Notes: generated by a model not told the origin, from the letters alone. A DNA stretch of 64,000 bases from Chitinophaga sp. Cy-1792 (GCF_011752935.1 NZ_VWWO01000002.1:1550001-1614000); one strand, 5' to 3'; positions 26,053 to 33,513 are shown, numbered from the stretch's first letter. Translations and numbers: made by a program.

Positions 26053-26131
26053 GTAACAAACTGTAGTTCAGTTGGAAGAGCGCGACTTTGCCAAGGTCGA
26101 AGCATGAGTTCGAACCTCATCAGTTTGTTAC
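26053..26131 (+). tRNA. tRNA-like RNA element 4, anticodon GCC (Gly-like)
   Basis: The most canonical member. Acceptor CAAACTG/CAGTTTG (7 bp), D arm GTTC/GAGC with loop AGTTGGAA, anticodon stem CGACT/GGTCG, loop TTGCCAA (U33 present, anticodon GCC at 26090-26092), variable AAGC and T arm ATGAG-TTCGAAC-CTCAT. The anticodon arm resembles tRNA-Gly(GCC), while the acceptor stem is unlike it. Leader GTAA (26053-26056) and trailer TTAC (26128-26131) extend the acceptor to 11 bp. It ends 10 nt before the stop codon of the convergent LRR gene. No CCA is encoded. Confidence 0.75.
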
Positions 26132-26141
26132 ACTTTCTTCA

Positions 26142-27119
26142 CTAGCGATATACGCTTTTAATCGCTTTCGTATCCGGATGAATAAAATCTACAGGCATAG
26201 CCGGATAATCTTTCATCACAGAATCTTTTACCGGTTGATTTGCTTTTGCGCCCAAAGCCTTTGCAGAAGGGGCATGGCCCAGGTCTATATATTTTAAGGA
26301 AGGCTGGCGCATAACAACGGAATGTAGCTGTTCCATACCTGCTGCTTCAATGCCACAACTGGAAAGACTCAGTTGTTCCAGGGTTGTGTTTCGTTGCAGG
26401 CCGCGTAACAGATGTGCTACGCCCGCATCGCCGATATTATTTACACTCAGGAACAGTGCTTTCACCGACTTATTTTCTTCCAGCATATCGCTGACAGCGG
26501 TCATCATATCAGCAGTCAGGTAATTACCGCTCAGGTATAATCTTTCTACGGAATTATTTTCTTTCAGGTAATGCAACAGGGTGCGGAACGCTTCTCCGGC
26601 AAGGGTATTTACCAGGTCCAGCGTACGAATGCGGGTATTTTGTTTTAATAGCTGAATGATAGCAGGGATACTCTGTGGCCCGATCGGATTTCGCTTGAAC
26701 CATAATCCTCTTACTGCGGTGTTTTCAGCCAGTGCTTCGCAGATGGCTGCTGCTCCCTGGTGGTCCATATAATTACAGCCGAGATAGACGGTTTCAACGG
26801 TGTTGTTTGCTGCAACCAGTGCTGCAATAGCCGCTGCGCCCGGATTTCCGAAGGCATTCGTGCCAAGTAATAAATGCTTCACCTGTGTGTTACGGTGCAG
26901 CGCCTGTGCCACCAGCTGCATACCTTCAACGCCAAGTTTTTGCTTACACATATCGAGGCGGCCGTCGCTGGTGATGGTGCCAACAGGAAAAGCCTTGTCG
27001 GCCGCTGGCAATGGCTGGTTCTCTGCCAGAAATTGTAAGATAGGATCAAGGTCTTCCCGTTGAAAGGAAAACCCGGGGATCACTTTATCTACGGGACATA
27101 CAACGTTATTCATCTGCAT
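26142..27119 (-). CDS. Ribonuclease-inhibitor-type leucine-rich repeat protein
   Basis: A 325-residue protein without a signal peptide, so cytoplasmic. After an N-terminal region (about 1-75), it has seven to eight tandem repeats of about 28 residues of the RI type, e.g. VKHLLLGTNAFGNPGAAAIA, VETVYLGCNYMDHQGAAAIC, VKALFLSVNNIGDAGVAHLL and LEQLSLSSCGIEAAGMEQLH. The repeats form a curved alpha/beta solenoid that normally binds proteins. A charged tail (KSVMKDYPAMPVDFIHPD-type) follows. The gene is 32 nt downstream of the zinc-ribbon SDR gene on the same strand, so they are probably cotranscribed, and it converges on the tRNA-like RNA cluster. Role inferred only from context. Confidence 0.88.
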   Translation of the reverse strand: MQMNNVVCPVDKVIPGFSFQREDLDPILQFLAENQPLPAADKAFPVGTITSDGRLDMCKQKLGVEGMQLVAQALHRNTQVKHLLLGTNAFGNPGAAAIAALVAANNTVETVYLGCNYMDHQGAAAICEALAENTAVRGLWFKRNPIGPQSIPAIIQLLKQNTRIRTLDLVNTLAGEAFRTLLHYLKENNSVERLYLSGNYLTADMMTAVSDMLEENKSVKALFLSVNNIGDAGVAHLLRGLQRNTTLEQLSLSSCGIEAAGMEQLHSVVMRQPSLKYIDLGHAPSAKALGAKANQPVKDSVMKDYPAMPVDFIHPDTKAIKSVYR

Positions 27120-27151
27120 AAAAAAATATTACATGATTAGTTTAATTTCAA

Positions 27152-28606
27152 TTACCAGGCATAAGGGAAATAATCTTTCAGGAAATGGCCAAACAACGGG
27201 ATCTCCGGTTTGGTAAGTCCGCTTACTACGGGGTCGTATATACGTGCCATGCCATCTGTTTCATCCAGCGGAGGAACGAACCCTTGTTCTTCGTATAGCC
27301 ATTCTTTGATAGGATGAGGATTTTCCTGTGTTATCCAGCCGGTATCTACACTATTCATGTAGATGCCGTCCTGTGCGTAGTCCTGTGCGGCTGTCCTGGT
27401 CATCATGTTGAGCGCAGCCTTGGCCATATTCGTATGTGCATGGTAACAGGTTTTGTTGCCACGGTTAAACTGCCCTTCCATCGCAGAAACGTTGATGATA
27501 AATTTCCGCTCAAAGGGTGACTGCTGCATCAAGGTTTTCAGTCTGCTGTTCATCATGAACGGCGCAGTAACATTTACCAGCTGGGTTTCCAGCATCTCTA
27601 CCGGTGTAATCTCATCCAGGCGCAGGGTCCAGCTGTTGCTGGTTCTCAGGTCTATCTGCTGCCGGTCTTTATCGTACCTGCCTTCGGGGAAATATTTATT
27701 TATTTCTGCGGGTAGTAGTTGCATTTCGCCACTATCAGCAGGGAAATGAAAAGGGCCTGCCGACATCACGCAGGACTGCACTGCTGCCGGTAAAGCTGCC
27801 AGTGGCGCTTCTTCCAGCTCAAACAGGTGCTGATAAAAAGCAGCAGGACGCTTGACCGTCTGTGCGGCGTTATGAATAATAATATCCAGGTATTGTTCCG
27901 ATGAATACAACTGCTCTATGAAGGTTTTTACCTGGTGAAGATTACGCAGGTCCAGTGAAACGATTTTCAGCCGGTGGCTCCATTCAGAAAAGTCGGGCTC
28001 CTGGTGAAACCTGCTTGCACAATCCCTGGCAAAGCGGGTGGTTACCCATACGCGCGCACCATCGCGTAGTAGCTGAAGCGCCGTCAGGTAGCCGATTTTA
28101 ATACGGCCTCCGGTAACAACGGCCACGCGGCCGGTTAAATCGCAGCGCTGTGTTCTTTTGGCGTAATTCAATGTAGCGCAGGCAGGACAAAGCATATGAT
28201 AAAAGAAATGCATTTCCTTATAGTCTGCTTTGCAGGTATAGCACTTATGGAACGTTAGTAATGCTGGTAGTTCAGCTTTGGTATCCATCGTGTCGGTAGC
28301 AGGTTGCTGATATTTTCTGACCATTCCCGTTTGCAGGAAATTCACTTTCTTATCGTATTGCTTCAGCTGGTCCTGTTTGAGGGAAATATTCCGTAGCTTC
28401 TGCAGCGACAAAGAATCCGGTATCACTATGTTGTTGATGATACTTTCAGCTGTTGCCAGTTTTTTTTCCCGCTGGGCACGTTTGTAGAGCTTCGTTACCA
28501 GCCCTTTCAGCACAAGGGTATCCATAGACTGGTCAGGGTCTCTGGATAATGCTTGCAGTACTTTAATACAGGTATCCCACTCCTGTGGTGTAAAATCACG
28601 CTCCAT
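27152..28606 (-). CDS. Zinc-ribbon short-chain dehydrogenase-like protein with altered active site
   Basis: A 484-residue cytoplasmic protein. Residues 1-115 are a charged helical domain. A zinc ribbon follows with CYTC (122-125) and CPAC (140-143). The Rossmann/SDR domain spans about 155-470: the nucleotide-binding loop is VTGGRIKIG (Lys where TGxxxGxG has Gly), then DIIIHNAAQ and NVSAMEG with the catalytic-type Ser (374). The YxxxK motif reads TNMAK (Thr392, Lys396), so the usual catalytic Tyr is missing. Ordinary SDRs are about 250 residues and lack the ribbon. It probably binds NAD(P), but its chemistry is uncertain. First gene of an operon with the LRR protein. Confidence 0.85.
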   Translation of the reverse strand: MERDFTPQEWDTCIKVLQALSRDPDQSMDTLVLKGLVTKLYKRAQREKKLATAESIINNIVIPDSLSLQKLRNISLKQDQLKQYDKKVNFLQTGMVRKYQQPATDTMDTKAELPALLTFHKCYTCKADYKEMHFFYHMLCPACATLNYAKRTQRCDLTGRVAVVTGGRIKIGYLTALQLLRDGARVWVTTRFARDCASRFHQEPDFSEWSHRLKIVSLDLRNLHQVKTFIEQLYSSEQYLDIIIHNAAQTVKRPAAFYQHLFELEEAPLAALPAAVQSCVMSAGPFHFPADSGEMQLLPAEINKYFPEGRYDKDRQQIDLRTSNSWTLRLDEITPVEMLETQLVNVTAPFMMNSRLKTLMQQSPFERKFIINVSAMEGQFNRGNKTCYHAHTNMAKAALNMMTRTAAQDYAQDGIYMNSVDTGWITQENPHPIKEWLYEEQGFVPPLDETDGMARIYDPVVSGLTKPEIPLFGHFLKDYFPYAW

Positions 28607-28713
28607 CTCGGCAAGGTAGTTTTGAAAACTAAAAATAGGGATATTATATTATAAAATAATGATGAGCGTTTGTTATTTTGGAAGGGTTAGTTAAAAGATT
28701 GCCGGTGCCGCAG

Positions 28714-29154
28714 TTATTCTGCAAAAGTGGCGTTATCTTCTACATCAAATAATTGCCACCTGTTTTGATAAATGTTTTTGTTTTTAAGGAAGGCATAGTC
28801 TAAGTAGCATCTCTTTTCACCTTCCTTTGGCGTATTTTTAAATAGTTCTATTGTTTCCTGGTGGTTTAGGACAAAAAATTCAGGCTTAGCATCCGGGGTA
28901 TCTGCATGAAGATTGACTAAAACCATTATAAGGTTCTTCCCTTTGAATTTTGTTTTGTCCAGGTTCCAGCATATTGATTTTGTTCGTTGAATTCCTTTCA
29001 CCTGAACAGCAAAAACATTATCATTTTTATGGACCAATAGATCAACTGCTTTTGTATTGCCAAAGGTGATGGTAACATCATATCCAAGCCTGGTTAACTC
29101 AGCAGCAACATAAAATTCACTTGCTAAGCCTGTTTGTGTTTTTTCTAAAGCCAT
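28714..29154 (-). CDS. PD-(D/E)XK nuclease-like small protein
   Basis: A 146-residue protein with the core of a restriction-endonuclease-like fold: helix GLASEFYVAAELTRLGYDV (Glu13), then AVDLLVH (Asp38) and FAVQVKG (Gln51, Lys53), giving an E-D-QxK set as in many PD-(D/E)XK members. The size suits a stand-alone nuclease domain or a group I-intron/Hjc-like fold. It lies 107 bp upstream of the SDR gene on the same strand, so it could belong to that operon or be independent. I see no methyltransferase partner, so a classical restriction system is not supported. Confidence 0.7.
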   Translation of the reverse strand: MALEKTQTGLASEFYVAAELTRLGYDVTITFGNTKAVDLLVHKNDNVFAVQVKGIQRTKSICWNLDKTKFKGKNLIMVLVNLHADTPDAKPEFFVLNHQETIELFKNTPKEGEKRCYLDYAFLKNKNIYQNRWQLFDVEDNATFAE

Positions 29155-29210
29155 TAAAACAAATTTTAAGTAGGCTCAATTTACTTAAATTTCATGTTTT
29201 TTTGGAAGCA

Positions 29211-30128
29211 TTAGTTAAAAGATTGCCTGAACTGCATGGGCGAAACTTTCGTTTTGATTTTAAAAAACTTACTGAACGACTGGGAATGTTCGAAGCCGAG
29301 CTGAAATGCTATCGCTGATACAGACATATTGGTGGTAGACAATAATTCCCTGGATTTTGCAATGAGTTTATCATGAATATATTGCTGTGCATTTTGCCCT
29401 ATAAGGGAGCGGAGCATGTCGCTTAAATAGCCGGGGGAGAGGTGTAGCTGTGAAGCAAGGTATTGAACGGTAGGTAGTCCTTCGCTACCTTCATCATCTA
29501 AATATTGATCTATGACGGTTTCCAGTTGTTGCAAAAGATCATTGCTGACAATTTTCCTGGTGATGAACTGGCGTTTGTAGAAACGGTCTGCATAGCTAAA
29601 CAGCAATTCCAATTGTGATAGCATTACATCCTGGCTGAAATCATCTATTCTGCTGTTCAATTCTCTTTCAATCATCTGGAAGATAGAGAGGATAATATTT
29701 TTCTCTTCTTCAGACATATGCAGTGCCTCATTGGCGGTATAGGAAAAGTAGCCGTATTGCCTTATCTTCTTTGCCAGCTGATGATGTAGCAGGAAATCGG
29801 GATGAATAAGCAGTATCAGCGTGCCGGCATTGGTGCAGGCGGAATCTTCACTTCCGCCGATCACTTGTCCGGGTGATGCGAATAATAAGCCTCCTTCATC
29901 GAAGTCGTAATAACTTTGCCCGTATTTTATTTTACCGCTGAACGGTGGTTTGTAAGATATTTTGTAGTAATTGAGAATATGAGGGCCGTTGGGCATTTTG
30001 CCGGTAATACCCGGCTGCGAGCCATTGATCAGGCTTATCAGCGGGTGTTTGGGTGCCGGCAGGCCCAGCTGCCGGTGTACGGCGGTTAGTGAATCGAATC
30101 TGACCGGTTTGTTTTCCACTTTTTTCAT
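29211..30128 (-). CDS. AraC family transcriptional regulator
   Basis: A 305-residue regulator. The N-terminal cupin-like sensor includes IKYGQSYYDFDEGGLLFASP, and a C-terminal AraC double helix-turn-helix covers about residues 210-305 (VQYLASQLHLSPGYLSDMLR, then AIAFQLGFEHSQSFSKFFK). It is a clear paralog of the regulator at 37249-38163. It follows the SDR gene by 60 nt on the same strand, so it probably regulates that operon. Confidence 0.95.
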   Translation of the reverse strand: MKKVENKPVRFDSLTAVHRQLGLPAPKHPLISLINGSQPGITGKMPNGPHILNYYKISYKPPFSGKIKYGQSYYDFDEGGLLFASPGQVIGGSEDSACTNAGTLILLIHPDFLLHHQLAKKIRQYGYFSYTANEALHMSEEEKNIILSIFQMIERELNSRIDDFSQDVMLSQLELLFSYADRFYKRQFITRKIVSNDLLQQLETVIDQYLDDEGSEGLPTVQYLASQLHLSPGYLSDMLRSLIGQNAQQYIHDKLIAKSRELLSTTNMSVSAIAFQLGFEHSQSFSKFFKIKTKVSPMQFRQSFN

Positions 30129-30188
30129 AGCTGTATAAATAGAAAGATAACCGATGCAAAGATCGGCTATCTTTTTTATTTAAGAATA

Positions 30189-31019
30189 TTAGCGGTTATC
30201 GCCCTGTGCTGATGCAGAAACAGTGTCCCAGGCTTCCCAGGTAGCTATCCTGGAGGCGTAGGCTTCGCGCAGCTGTGGGAGGTTATGACTGCCAAGATTG
30301 AACCGTAGCGGCGGGTTAGGCGTATCTACGATCTGGAAGAGTGCCTGTGGCGTGGCGAGGGGGTTACCTCTTTCCATGGTCTGCAGGTGCTGGAAGAAAT
30401 TGTTTTTAAAGTCTGTGTAGATGTCCATTCCTTTGGCAAACTTCAGCGACTCCTGGCTGCCGAATTCTGTAGCGTAGGCTCCTGGCTCAATGATGGTTAC
30501 CTTGATACCAAAGGCCGCCACTTCAGCTGCGAGGGCTTCATGTATGGCTTCAAACGCCCATTTGGAAGAGCTGTAGTAGCCAATAACGGGCAAGGCTATA
30601 TGCCCAAGGTTGCTGGATACACCCAGTATATGTCCGCCACCTTGCTGCCGCAACAGTGGTAAGGCCGCTTTAATCACTGCTACCGGCCCGAGAATATTTG
30701 TTTCATATAGTGCCCGGAGTTCTTCCGCAGTGCCTTCTTCTATTGTGCCCACCAGTGAATAGCCCGCATTGTTGAGGATGATGTCGAGTCTGCCAAAATG
30801 AGCATGGGCTTTTGCTACAGCAGCATTCACCTGTGCGGGGTCGGTGACGTCCAGTGCCAGTGTAAGCACATTTTCACCATATTTTTCTTTGAGGTCGGCA
30901 ATACTTTCGGGCTTTCTTGCAGTGGCTACTACTTTGTCGCCGCGCTCCAGTGCAGCGGTGGCCCAGATCCTGCCAAAACCTCTTGATGTACCCGTGATAA
31001 ACCAGATCTTATTATTCAT
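30189..31019 (-). CDS. SDR family NAD(P)-dependent oxidoreductase
   Basis: A 276-residue classical short-chain dehydrogenase. The cofactor motif is TGTSRGFG (about residues 8-15), NNAG is at about 87, catalytic Ser is in GVSSNLGH and the active-site YxxxK is YSSSK. Unlike the SDR at 27152-28606, its catalytic residues are all present. Substrate unknown. An AraC regulator lies immediately downstream on the same strand. Confidence 0.95.
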   Translation of the reverse strand: MNNKIWFITGTSRGFGRIWATAALERGDKVVATARKPESIADLKEKYGENVLTLALDVTDPAQVNAAVAKAHAHFGRLDIILNNAGYSLVGTIEEGTAEELRALYETNILGPVAVIKAALPLLRQQGGGHILGVSSNLGHIALPVIGYYSSSKWAFEAIHEALAAEVAAFGIKVTIIEPGAYATEFGSQESLKFAKGMDIYTDFKNNFFQHLQTMERGNPLATPQALFQIVDTPNPPLRFNLGSHNLPQLREAYASRIATWEAWDTVSASAQGDNR

Positions 31020-31112
31020 AAACCATTGTTTTATTTTCTAAAGCAAAGGTCAGGTAGTATGGGGAGGTATTTGTAGTCTAACCGCGAGGCTTTGTAGCCA
31101 GATTGAGGAATC

Positions 31113-31958
31113 TTATTTTCCCAGGAAGCCTTCCATCATAGGCACCACGTACACTGCTTCATGGGAGCCGCTTTTGAGGGTGGTAACTTCTTCCAGGTAT
31201 TCGCCATGCACGCCGGGAATGATGGCCAGCGAAGCATGTTGAAGTAGCCGGCTCATGGCGATGGCATGCTCCGGTGTGATCACATCTTTATCGCCGATGA
31301 TAATCAAAGCAGGGGCGTGAATGGCTTTCAGCTGATCGTCGGGGATGTCTTTGAAGTCAAGCATTCTTTTAACGTCCCTGTCGTGCATTACCTGCAGGTT
31401 GTTGGGATAAGGGGCCACCTGCAGATAGGCTTCCTTCAGTTCCGCTGGCATGTTGGATAAGGAGGCCTGCTGCATAAAGCCCCAGAATTGTTCGGGCACG
31501 CCGTCGCGCTTGCATAGCGGCGAACCGAGTATCATCCTGTCAACGATTTCCGGATGACGAATAGCAATTTGTACGGTAGTGGTGGCGCCATTGCTGAAGC
31601 CCAGGAAGTCGGCTTTGCTGATATGTAATTGCTGTAACAGGGTGGCTACATCATCCGCATCCTGCGTGAAGGTAAGGTCTGCGTTACGGTCGCTGGTACG
31701 GCCATGGGCCTGTAGTTCCATGGCTATTACCTGGTGGTGTTGTGCCAGTAAAGGTATCACCCTTCCGAAAGAGGTTTGAATGGTGGAGCCGCCGCCATGG
31801 ATTAATACCAGTGGTTTGCCTGCACCATATATTTCGTAATACATCTTTATGCCGTTCACTTCCGCATAACCGTGTTTGTATGCGATGGAATCAGGGTTCT
31901 CTGCAAATACTGTCACCAGTTGTAATGCAGCTATGAGTGTGGTGATAATTTTTTTCAT
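31113..31958 (-). CDS. Secreted alpha/beta fold hydrolase
   Basis: A 281-residue protein with a signal peptide (MKKIITTLIAALQLVTVFAE). The oxyanion motif is HGGGS, the nucleophile elbow GFSNG (Ser), the acid is probably in IIGDKDVITPEH, and the His is in PGVHGEYLEE. An esterase or carboxylic-ester-type hydrolase is likely. It lies 9 nt downstream of the SRPBCC gene on the same strand and may share its transcript. Confidence 0.92.
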   Translation of the reverse strand: MKKIITTLIAALQLVTVFAENPDSIAYKHGYAEVNGIKMYYEIYGAGKPLVLIHGGGSTIQTSFGRVIPLLAQHHQVIAMELQAHGRTSDRNADLTFTQDADDVATLLQQLHISKADFLGFSNGATTTVQIAIRHPEIVDRMILGSPLCKRDGVPEQFWGFMQQASLSNMPAELKEAYLQVAPYPNNLQVMHDRDVKRMLDFKDIPDDQLKAIHAPALIIIGDKDVITPEHAIAMSRLLQHASLAIIPGVHGEYLEEVTTLKSGSHEAVYVVPMMEGFLGK

Positions 31959-31967
31959 ATAGATGAT

Positions 31968-32450
31968 TTATTCGACTATTGCACGCATATGTTGTAGCAT
32001 CTGCAGCCAGCTTGGATAGGCGCCTGTTTTTTTCGCGAGCTGCTGCGCAACCGTCTGGCGGAGCACGAGTTTTGTCTGACCATTTTCTTCGCTAAAGGTA
32101 ACCGTGACCAGTGTTTGCCGTGGCCAGTCTGCGTCCATGCCAATATCTGCGGGGTTGACAGGCTCGCCGTTTTCATCGGCGTTGAGGAGTGTAAATACTA
32201 TTTTTTTATTGGGTTGTATGTCGAGGTATTCACCGATGGCCCAACATGCGCCATGTACAGGATGGGTGATACAGCTGTGGAAACTGCCGCCTTTCCTGAT
32301 GTCCAGCTTTTTGAACGTGATAGTGCAGCCTTCAGGTGCATACCACTGCATGAGTTTTTCAGGATCTGTCCATGCGCTGAAAACCCTTTCTATACTGGCG
32401 TTGAAGGTTTCTTCGATCAGTACTTCTTCCACTGAGGTAGTCTTTTCCAT
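31968..32450 (-). CDS. SRPBCC (AHSA1/START-like) domain protein
   Basis: A 160-residue protein with the AHSA1-type helix-grip fold: VLIEETFNASIERVFSAWTD, then LMQWYAPEGCTITF, then GGSFHSCITHP and TLVTVTFSEENGQTKLVLRQ. These proteins have a hydrophobic ligand pocket. It begins 3 nt after the ArsR-type regulator's stop codon. This regulator-SRPBCC pair is common in bacteria and almost certainly cotranscribed. Confidence 0.93.
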   Translation of the reverse strand: MEKTTSVEEVLIEETFNASIERVFSAWTDPEKLMQWYAPEGCTITFKKLDIRKGGSFHSCITHPVHGACWAIGEYLDIQPNKKIVFTLLNADENGEPVNPADIGMDADWPRQTLVTVTFSEENGQTKLVLRQTVAQQLAKKTGAYPSWLQMLQHMRAIVE

Positions 32451-32453
32451 GTG

Positions 32454-32819
32454 TTATTTTTTTGCTTTTCTGATAGGTTTCGTTTTTTGAGGAGCAGGGG
32501 CTTGCTGCTCTTCCTGCTCCAGGAAGTTTTTCAGCGATTTCATTCTGCCTGTCCATAGTTGATGGTATTGTGCCGTCCATTCGTATACTTCGTTGAGCTT
32601 GTCCAGCCGTACCTCGCACAGGCGTTCTCTTCCCTGATGTTGTATGTTGAGCAGTCCGCATTCCGACAATATTTTCAGGTGCAGCGAGATAGCCTGCCGG
32701 GTTACATGAAACTGTTCGGCGATGGTATTTACATTTACCGGCTGCTGTGCGATCATATCTATTATAGCCCTTCTGGTGGGGTCTGCTATGGCCTGAAACA
32801 CATCCCTTCTTGCTTCCAT
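32454..32819 (-). CDS. ArsR-type winged-helix transcriptional regulator
   Basis: A 121-residue regulator starting at ATG 32819 (MEARRDVFQAIADPTRRAII). The winged HTH is evident (INTIAEQFHVTRQAISLHLK-type, then LNIQHQGRERLCEVRLDKL). The usual Cys metal-binding site is absent, so it belongs to the ArsR-like group that accompanies SRPBCC proteins. A Lys-rich tail follows. Palindromes just upstream look like its own operator. Confidence 0.93.
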   Translation of the reverse strand: MEARRDVFQAIADPTRRAIIDMIAQQPVNVNTIAEQFHVTRQAISLHLKILSECGLLNIQHQGRERLCEVRLDKLNEVYEWTAQYHQLWTGRMKSLKNFLEQEEQQAPAPQKTKPIRKAKK

Positions 32820-32830
32820 AATATGCAATC

Positions 32831-32872
32831 ATTTGCTTGCAAATATATGTGCAAGTATTTGCTTGCGCAAAT
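32831..32872. promoter_or_regulatory. Tandem ArsR operator palindromes
   Basis: ATTTGC-TT-GCAAAT (32831-32844) and ATTTGC-TTGC-GCAAAT (32857-32872) share the same half-sites. They lie 12-53 bp upstream of the regulator start, as expected for autoregulation. Confidence 0.65.
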
Positions 32873-32906
32873 TTATTTTAAACTGAGGGAACAAAGGGGG
32901 AGGTGT

Positions 32907-33410
32907 TTACCAGAATATGTAATAGGGTACAGGAAAGTCATTTTCCCTGAATGCCTGCGGTACGGGCTGCTGAATGTTTTGTCGTGTCAGTATATTTTGC
33001 CAGGCTGCGAGTTCCCCGGGGTAGGCATCTGCAGGGCGCCATAAGGTGACCTGCGTATGCTCGTCTATCCAGTGTAATACTGTGCCCAATGCGCTGGTAA
33101 ACCCTTCGGGTGTCCAGATGGCCGCCACTGCAATCGTTTCGTTGGAAAAAAGCCATATCTGTTGTTTACCGATGACTCCCGTCAACGGATGTACGATATA
33201 AGCCGGGTACCATTCCCGGTACGATAACCTGGAGACGTCGCAGTCGTTAGCTTTCAGGTAGTTTGTTGTCCAGCTGTCGCGGGGTTCTTCACGCAGATGC
33301 GCGGTATAATTTTCTATTCTGTGGATCTCATCTTTAAGCTGATGGTGGATTTTTTTTCCTGCCCTGGTAAGATGGCCGGTAAATGCATAGGTTCGGGTTA
33401 GTGCTACACT
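32907..33410 (-). pseudogene. DUF4132 C-terminal remnant
   Basis: A frame of about 167 codons, read on the minus strand from just after a stop near 33411, has no ATG; the only plausible internal start is a TTG at 33185. Its translation (TYAFTGHLTRAGKKIHHQLK, then YPAYIVHPLTGVIGKQQIWL, then TLWRPADAYPGELAAW and RQNIQQPVPQAFREND) matches the C-terminal half of DUF4132 proteins, which are normally much longer. The 5' part is missing, and the break lies at a 62-bp palindrome. I interpret it as a truncated gene; expression from the TTG of a 92-residue fragment cannot be excluded. Confidence 0.7.
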
Positions 33411-33472
33411 TATATTTATTTTTTATGTAGATGAACAAATACTGTTGTTTATCTACATAAAAAATAAATATA
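33411..33472. repeat. 62-bp near-perfect palindrome
   Basis: Positions 33411-33432 are the exact reverse complement of 33451-33472 (22 bp, AT-rich, with ATGTAGAT at the inner end). The 18-nt loop contains a G-T pair and a further 5-bp stem (aacaa/ttgtt). It lies exactly at the broken 5' end of the DUF4132 remnant and 42 bp from the permease stop. It could be a mobile-element scar or a strong terminator. Confidence 0.75.
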
Positions 33473-33513
33473 CAATATGTTTACCTAAGCGCCTGATATC
33501 CGTCATTTCTTTT

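Noticed and set aside
25566..26131. Ordinary tRNA operon
   Set aside because: The copies share body sequences, have private promoters, extended acceptor helices, one lacks U33 and one has a broken anticodon arm. Elements 2 and 4 could still be charged, so this is not fully excluded.
25566..26131. CRISPR array
   Set aside because: The repeats are about 75 nt, diverged and tRNA-shaped, with spacing of about 146-172 nt; no cas gene is present.
32559..33044. 161-codon plus-strand frame spanning the ArsR gene and DUF4132 remnant
   Set aside because: It crosses the ArsR operator palindromes and is antisense to two recognisable sequences.
33411..33472. Complete insertion sequence
   Set aside because: There is no transposase and no room for one between the arms; only a palindrome remains.
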